From Diphasiastrum complanatum (Eukaryota > Streptophyta > Lycopodiopsida > Lycopodiales > Lycopodiaceae): 64,000 bases of DNA. The translations under genes and the position numbers were made by a program. Under the pieces are notes generated by a model, which was not told the DNA's origin, did not search any database, and saw only the letters and a list, made by a program, of their open reading frames with translations. The stretch lies in contig MU832027.1 of NCBI GenBank assembly GCA_029204225.1, positions 26,809 through 90,808 on the forward strand. Direction: 5' to 3'. How positions within the stretch are numbered: position 1 is the stretch's first letter; every line of letters starts with the position of its first letter. Below, in pieces: positions 58,626 to 64,000 of the stretch.

Positions 58626-59392
58626 TAGTGTGCAATAGGAAAGTGTCATTAGACAAAATAAACGAATCATCTACGTAAAGAGCTATGTGAACAGAATTGG
58701 TGTCTATATGCTTGGAATAAACATTCATTAGAAGAGTTCTAAATCCAAAAAAGAGCCCTTTGTATAGATTCCCTTCCTATTTTTTTCTCAAATTTTTCTT
58801 ACACATGGACCAATCAAAACACTCAAATTTGAAATCTATGTAACGTACCTTTTTGAGTCCACATTTTGATTCAACATTGAAAATGGCATAACTTTTTAGT
58901 GGTAAGTCCGATTTTAGCGAAGTTTAGTGTGTTGGAAAGCACTCGACAAGCACTTTTCAATGATTTGTTAGATGACATACTTCTTTGCTACAGTTAAAAA
59001 GTTATGGCAAGTCAAAGTTATTAGTTGAAAATAATGTTATAATATTTTGATAATACAAAAAAGATCTTTACACGAATTCATATAAGGCCCTTTTGGAGCT
59101 CAAAACTCCCCTAATGACAGTTAGCTGAATTGTTTGCAAAATCCAATTGAATGAGATAAGAGTTGATTCTATCGAACCATGCTCTTGCAGCCTGTTTTAG
59201 ACCATAGATTGCTTTGTGCAGCTTGCACACTTTGTGCTCTTGGCCTTTGACTTCAAATCCTTCCGATTGGAAGATATACAACTCCTCTTCCACATTGTCA
59301 TTGAGAAACGTTGTCTTGACCAGTGTTGGGTGGTTCTCACATATTTGTGATACCCGCTGGTTCAGGGTATTGCCCTTTGTTTTTGAAACCAA
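58626..59392 (-). pseudogene. Copia fragment M, right part, carrying an inverted-repeat insertion
   Basis: The minus strand at 59117-59392 encodes TLVKTTFLNDNVEEELY, then HKVCKLHKAIYGLKQAARAW and FDRINSYLIQLDF (RT), and at 58626-58725 the YIDDS-type segment. It matches fragment F at 33270-33565 but is interrupted by 58726-59116. Confidence 0.85.
58726..59116. mobile_element. 391-bp inverted-repeat element (MITE-like) inside fragment M
   Basis: Ends CATTAGAAGAGTTCTAAATCC and, inverted, CATTAGGGGAGTTTTGAGCTC, with similarity over about 35 bp. Fragment F at 33360-33390 has the uninterrupted sequence, a paralogous empty site that defines the insertion. No coding capacity. Target duplication unclear (2-4 bp). 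Confidence 0.65.
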
Positions 59393-59651
59393 AAACTGCC
59401 AGTTCAGAGTATTGGATTATATTTAAACTATTTGCACTTGGCGGTTCTCTATAATATCTTATAAGATAAATCTTGGCGGTTCTCAATCTGTTGGTTATTA
59501 CTCTATTAAGAACTGTCAGTTTCTATATCAGGTTCTCGATATATACTATTTTTATAAAAATTAATAAAAAATCATTTCGAAAATTATTATTGCATACTAT
59601 GTTAAAATTCCCTCACATTATTTATCAAAGACACGTAAAAGCCACGTAAAG
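59393..59651. other. Intergenic DNA
   Basis: Repeated short phrases GGCGGTTCTC and AACTGYCAGTT; no ORF. Lies between fragments M and N. Confidence 0.4.
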
Positions 59652-60740
59652 CAGGCACCAAGGAGTTGGTATGCTAAGCTTAATACTTTTTTACTCTCTC
59701 AAGGCTTTGTTATGAGTGAGTATGATTATTCACTTTATTATAGGATTTCTGAAAATCATGTTACCATCTTGCTAATCTATGTGGATGATATCATCTTGAG
59801 TGGTGGAGACAATCAAAATGTGGAGGATATCAAGAGTGCTCTTAAGAAGGAGTTTGAGGTGCATGATCTTGGTAACTTGCATTGCATTTTGGGAATAGAA
59901 GTCATTAGATCTTTTCAATCTACTTTCATTCGTCAAGAGGAATATGCTAATTCTATTCTAGAAAGATTTCATATGGTAGATGCAAAAGCTAGTGATACAC
60001 CTATGGAGTCTCATGTAAAGCTAACTATAAGAGGTAGTGAAAGATCCTTGAAAGACATTACTCTCTATAAAAAGATAGTTGGTTCACTTATCTATCTAAC
60101 CATTCCTAGACCAGATCTAAGCTATTGTGTTAGAAGATTGAGTCAATTCATGCAAGATCCTAGTGAGGAGCATTGGAAGCTAGGAAAATGAGTTTTGAGG
60201 TACATCATTGGAACTCGAGATTTTGGCATATTGTATGAGGGATCATCATCTAATATTTTTGGATTTTTAGATTTGGACTATGTTGGAGATATAATGGATA
60301 GGAAATCCGTTAGTTCTCATTGTATTTTCATAGGTGATAGGGCTATATCATGGATGTCGAATAAACAAGCCACTATCTCATTGTCATCTAGTGAGGCCGA
60401 GTACAAAGCTCTTACACATTACACAAAAAAGATGGTATGGATCAAGAGGATGATCAAGGATCTTCACTTGCTGGAATTTTCAAAGATTCCAATCATCTTT
60501 TGTGACAATCAATCAGCCCAAAGGTTGACAACCAATCATGTCTTTCATGCTAGGAACAAGCATATTGAGGTGCAATATCATTTTGTGAGGGAGCAAGTCA
60601 TTGCAAAAGAGGTGGAGCTTCAACATGTGTCTTCAAAAGAATGTGTGGCTGATATCTTCACCAAAGCATTGGAAAAAGACTTGTTCATAAAGCATAGGGC
60701 ATCACTTGGTATTATCAAAGTCCATGCTAAAACTAGTTGA
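59652..60740 (+). pseudogene. Copia fragment N: 5'-truncated RT and RNase H
   Basis: Starts abruptly in APRSW-like RT sequence, then SEYDYSLYYRISENH, LLIYVDDIILSGG, the rest of RT, a TGA at 60189-60191, and RNase H (LRYIIGTRDFG, SSSEAEYKALTH, FCDNQSAQRL, KECVADIFTKAL) with a shift before the end. Very close to B. The polypurine tract GAAGAGGGAG remains at about 60741, but the LTR after it is lost. Confidence 0.88.
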
Positions 60741-60749
60741 AGAGGGAGT

Positions 60750-61003
60750 GTGATCATTAGGAGATATTATAACTCAAAATGGACCCTTTGTCAAGATGTT
60801 GTTTTTTATACGCACACTTTCAACGCTTATGTGTCCCAATGAATGGTGTCCATCTGTGACGAACTATAACAGTGGCTGACGGACGGAAATTGTATTTAAA
60901 TTTCTCGGCCAAATTTTTGTGATTTTCAAATATCCTGCCGGGCAGAACAAACAATTGTGATTGGACCACAGTTACTGCCCGAATACTCTTATGATGCCCG
61001 TCA
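60750..61003. other. Spacer between N and A2
   Basis: No ORF or element end of its own. The last five bases CGTCA (60999-61003) are the presumed target duplication of A2, not checkable here. Confidence 0.4.
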
Positions 61004-61705
61004 TGTGAAGAATTGCCAAAAATTGGCAAATCTAGCTTGATCAAAAACCATGTAGAATAGTGTAAATTGTGTACACGAGTGGGTCCCACACATGTGAGGC
61101 CATGATGCCACATGGGAAACCCATCCTAATGTAGGTTAGGTCAAGTCAAGAGAGTTGGTCATGTCTATTTGGTGGTCATCCCTACATTATAGGACCTACA
61201 CCTAAGTTTAAGGTGAAAATTTGACCAACTAGCTACCTACCAAGCATAACTCTAGGAAATAGACTAGGGTTTCATTATAGGTCAAGGAGAGTGAGTTAAC
61301 TTCCTTATTACATGCTGGAAATCCACCTAACTTCAACAAGGAAGTCGAATTTGCTATGTATTCCCTCTCTCCATAGTGAGAAGATAGAAAATTTTTTGGA
61401 GCTCATTGGCAATCTCAAGCTAGTTCACTATGTACATTGAGTTTCTGTGATCCAAATGAGACCAAATCAATTTCTACTTGTTTCTCAGGTTGAAGGCCGT
61501 ACTACAGCCTGTAGTACACACGTGTGGGTTCGTATTTCAATGTTTATCAATGCTTTTGATTGTTAGTGCTTGTTGTTTGTCAAATTGCCAATCTAGATCA
61601 ACTTTTTTGTGTCTAGTTTTTTGATAGATTGTTAAGCAAGCATCCAATCACTCTTGTGGATCTTTTGTAGATCCATTTATGGTCCTAAAGTACAGTACTT
61701 TCACA
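61004..61705 (+). repeat. 5' LTR of A2
   Basis: 702 bp, TGTGAAGAATTG to TTTCACA. Palindrome CACACGTGTG at 61517-61526. About 8-9 differences from the LTR of A over 444 bp. Confidence 0.92.
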
Positions 61706-62510
61706 TGGTATCAGAGCCAAGTACAAGATCATAATCCATTGATCTAATGCAAATCCATTTTTAGCAAGTTTTGGTGCTAAAAGCTAGTATTGAGAGGGCA
61801 AGCTAGAATCTTGATTTTGGTGAGGAGATTTGATCCCAAACTTGGTAGGGGTCCAAATCCGTACTGTCTACATGTGTGGGCACCTCTGAACCTTCATTTA
61901 ATGCATGGTATTCATTTGATCCAAAAAAATTCAATTTGTGAGCTATTGGTGTAATTTTTGGTGGAGATCCTAGGATAATCTACCAAGATCATTTGCCATT
62001 GATTAGATTTGAATTTGTTTCATGGAATATAATTAATCTAGGCTGAGTTCAAGTCCTATTAAGGTTAAAAACAGGTCTTGAAAGTACACCAAGAAGGAAG
62101 AAAGAGATTAAGTCATTTTTTTGTCCAAAAATAGCCAAATTTGGCAAGATTTGATTGTAATTAGATTTCACATCATCTTATCTTCATTCCAACTTTGTGA
62201 GGGAGTGCTAGAACTGAGATTATAAGTCCATTTGTTGGATTAGAAATCTAATTTGAGTGAAAAACTACAAGAGAGAGACCTTAGTGAGTTTCTAGAGACA
62301 ATCAAATCCATTTCTTGGCAAGATTTGTTTGAAAGTAGTTTTCACTTCATCTTATCTTCATTCCAGCTTTGTGAGGGAGTGATAGAACTGTGATTATAAG
62401 TCCATTTGTTGGATTAGAAATCAAATTTGAGTGAAACACTGCAAGTGTGAGACCTTTGTGAGTTTCAAGTCAATCAAATCTATTTCTTGTTTGTAGAAGT
62501 CACTAGTAAG

Positions 62511-64000
62511 ATGGGATCTGCTAGAGCATACCTTCTAGACGCTAGTGAGAGGTTGAATTCTACAAATTATGCTATTTGGAAGGTTAGAATGGAGTCACTC
62601 TTGGTGCTCCAAGACCTTTATGAGTTCTTGATTGAAGATGAAGATGAACCTCTAGGTGCACAGGAGTTAGCTAGATACAAGAAGAGATCTAGGCTTGCAC
62701 TTCATTGTGTGAAGATGAATGTGAGCAATGATTTGTTGAGAGAAGTATCAGCTTGTACTAATGCTAAAGAGGCTTGGGAGTCTTTAAAATCAATCTATGA
62801 GTCTAGCAACACTTCTAGAGTTCTTATGCTTAGAAATCAAAATTTGCAAAGCATGAGGAGAAGTGAGGAGAGTGCACAGGATTATGTACTCAGAATCAAG
62901 TCTCTAAATAGGGAGTTGGCTTCCATTGGAGAGAAGATTCATGATGAAGAGCTTGTACAAATTGTCCTTAATGGTCTAGGAGATGACTTTGCAAATTTGG
63001 TCCAAAGTTTTGCCATCCAAGACACTTTGCCAACTATAGAAAAACTTCACAGTGTATTAGTGGCTGAAGAGTGTAGGATGCTCCATGCAAAATCTAGGAT
63101 GAGTTCCTTGTATTTGCAGGATGGTGATGAGAAAGCCAATTTCTCATTCAAGGGCAAAAAGAAGACCAATGGAAAGAAGAAGCATCCAAAGGAGGCCAAA
63201 GAAGAGGATGATGCATCAAGCTCAAAGGACAAGTCAAAGCAAAAATGCTTCTTTTGTGGAAAGAAGGGGCATTATGCATCTGAATGCTACAAGAGGTTAA
63301 GAGCACAAGTGGAGGAGGACAAACAAGGAAACCTTGCAAAGGAGGAAGAGGAGGATGAAGTAGTTGTATTCTTGATGGCATCTACATCCTCACCAACAAG
63401 CAATAGCAATTCAAGAGACAATTGGTGGATCGACAGTGGGGCTAGCTCCCACATGTCTTGTGAAAAGGACTTTTTCTCAACCTTACACTCATTCAATGAT
63501 GCTAAAAAGTTTGTCTTTACTGCAAATGATGAAGAGTGTAGGATAGATGGTGTTGGCACCATCTCTTTGTATCTAAAATCCTCAAAATGCATAGATCTAG
63601 AAAATGTCGTTTATGTACCATCAATCACCAAGAATATGCTTAGTGTTGGTCTACTCTTAGAGAGTGGTTTGGATGTCCACTTTAAGCATGGTGTTTGCTT
63701 CATCTTGGAGAATGATGTTTGCATTGCAAAGGGATTTAAACATGGAAGATTGTTTAAGTTGGAAGCTAGTGTTGCTTTTGAAAGAATGAGCTTGGCAAAG
63801 GAGGAGATCACTCAAGAGGAGATCTTTGCAAAGTGTGATCTTGCTTGCATTGAGGAGGAGCATCAAAACGAGGAAGATCTTGAGGATCAGCTTCAAAGCA
63901 TGAGAGTTCCAAGGGAGTCCTCAATGACAATGGCCGAGTCATCAAATTGCATGCAAATTGTCCATTCAAGTGTGCATCTTGCAAGGGTGGTGAGCATTGG
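62511..64000 (+). CDS. gag: Gag-protease protein of A2 (partial, runs off window)
   Basis: Open from the ATG at 62511 to the window end, 496 codons, collinear with the protein of element A without an indel. Zinc knuckle CFFCGKKGHYASEC and protease WWIDSGASSHM are conserved, as is the unusual glutamate-rich tail in place of GAG-pre-integrase. By eye about 18 replacement and 10 silent differences separate the copies. The frame being open in both copies shows it is a family property and not a chance survivor. Confidence 0.88.
   Translation, partial: MGSARAYLLDASERLNSTNYAIWKVRMESLLVLQDLYEFLIEDEDEPLGAQELARYKKRSRLALHCVKMNVSNDLLREVSACTNAKEAWESLKSIYESSNTSRVLMLRNQNLQSMRRSEESAQDYVLRIKSLNRELASIGEKIHDEELVQIVLNGLGDDFANLVQSFAIQDTLPTIEKLHSVLVAEECRMLHAKSRMSSLYLQDGDEKANFSFKGKKKTNGKKKHPKEAKEEDDASSSKDKSKQKCFFCGKKGHYASECYKRLRAQVEEDKQGNLAKEEEEDEVVVFLMASTSSPTSNSNSRDNWWIDSGASSHMSCEKDFFSTLHSFNDAKKFVFTANDEECRIDGVGTISLYLKSSKCIDLENVVYVPSITKNMLSVGLLLESGLDVHFKHGVCFILENDVCIAKGFKHGRLFKLEASVAFERMSLAKEEITQEEIFAKCDLACIEEEHQNEEDLEDQLQSMRVPRESSMTMAESSNCMQIVHSSVHLARVVSI

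Larger units (their letters stand above)
61004..64000 (+). mobile_element. Second copy (A2) of non-autonomous copia family A, 3' end beyond window
   Basis: 5' LTR, primer-binding site at 61706-61718, leader with the same 174-bp duplication (about 62143-62490) and gag ORF, all collinear with element A at an offset of 61261. Divergence from A is about 2 percent in both LTR and gag, so the two derive from different source copies. Confidence 0.93.

Noticed and set aside
60820-61113. Minus-strand open frame of 97 codons spanning the start of A2
   Set aside because: Crosses the LTR boundary at 61004 and has no recognisable sequence.

Overview
The window looks like transposon-dense nuclear DNA of a land plant. 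The evidence is nested Ty1/copia LTR retrotransposons that all use the TGGTATCAGAGC primer-binding site, spliceosomal introns, TATA boxes, long (GA)n tracts and no prokaryotic features. I cannot tell fern, lycophyte, bryophyte and seed plant apart. No rRNA, tRNA or CRISPR was seen. The only long coding region that is intact and complete is the polyprotein of one copia element (33566-39426).

Layout. (1) 1-4301: a non-autonomous element (family A) with two LTRs identical over their shared 444 bp and an intact gag-protease ORF, but only relics of integrase and RT. A second family member starts at 61004 and runs off the window. (2) 4302-16924: the only stretch without LTR elements. It holds decayed, intron-containing genes: an unknown coiled-coil gene (P1, 5906-7708, +), a histone H3-like relic with downstream exons (10398-11626, -), an unknown CxxC gene (12459-13952, +) and a shorter paralogue of P1 (P2, 14401-16053, -). 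The H3-like and CxxC genes lie head to head. Their leaders carry mirror-image arrays of a 16-bp motif that would form paired stem-loops. (3) 16925-30940: element D (-), with element B (-, TSD CAAAA) nested in its 3' LTR and element C (+, TSD TTCAT) nested in its interior. (4) 30941-41800: a (GA)n tract, an old copia fragment F split by the intact element E (TSD AAATG), then a decayed gene G with a TATA box and a minisatellite leader. (5) 41800-54880: LTR relics, two copies of a copia gag fragment (H), an RT fragment (I), an inverted-repeat DNA element of about 1 kb (48845-49825) and a decayed copia element L. (6) 54880-61003: copia fragment M, interrupted by element J (TSD CTTAG) and by a 391-bp inverted-repeat element, followed by 5'-truncated copia fragment N.

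How the parts relate. B, C, E, J, N, A and A2 belong to one related copia group. E is the only copy that still encodes a full capsid-protease-integrase-RT-RNase H set, so it is the natural candidate to supply enzymes to gag-only family A; this is inference. LTRs of several subfamilies share a perfect 10-14 bp palindrome centred on CACGTG, usually about 145-175 nt downstream of the TATA box and so inside the transcript. The most unusual part is 10.4-16.1 kb: the H3-like relic, the mirrored leaders and the P1/P2 paralogue pair.
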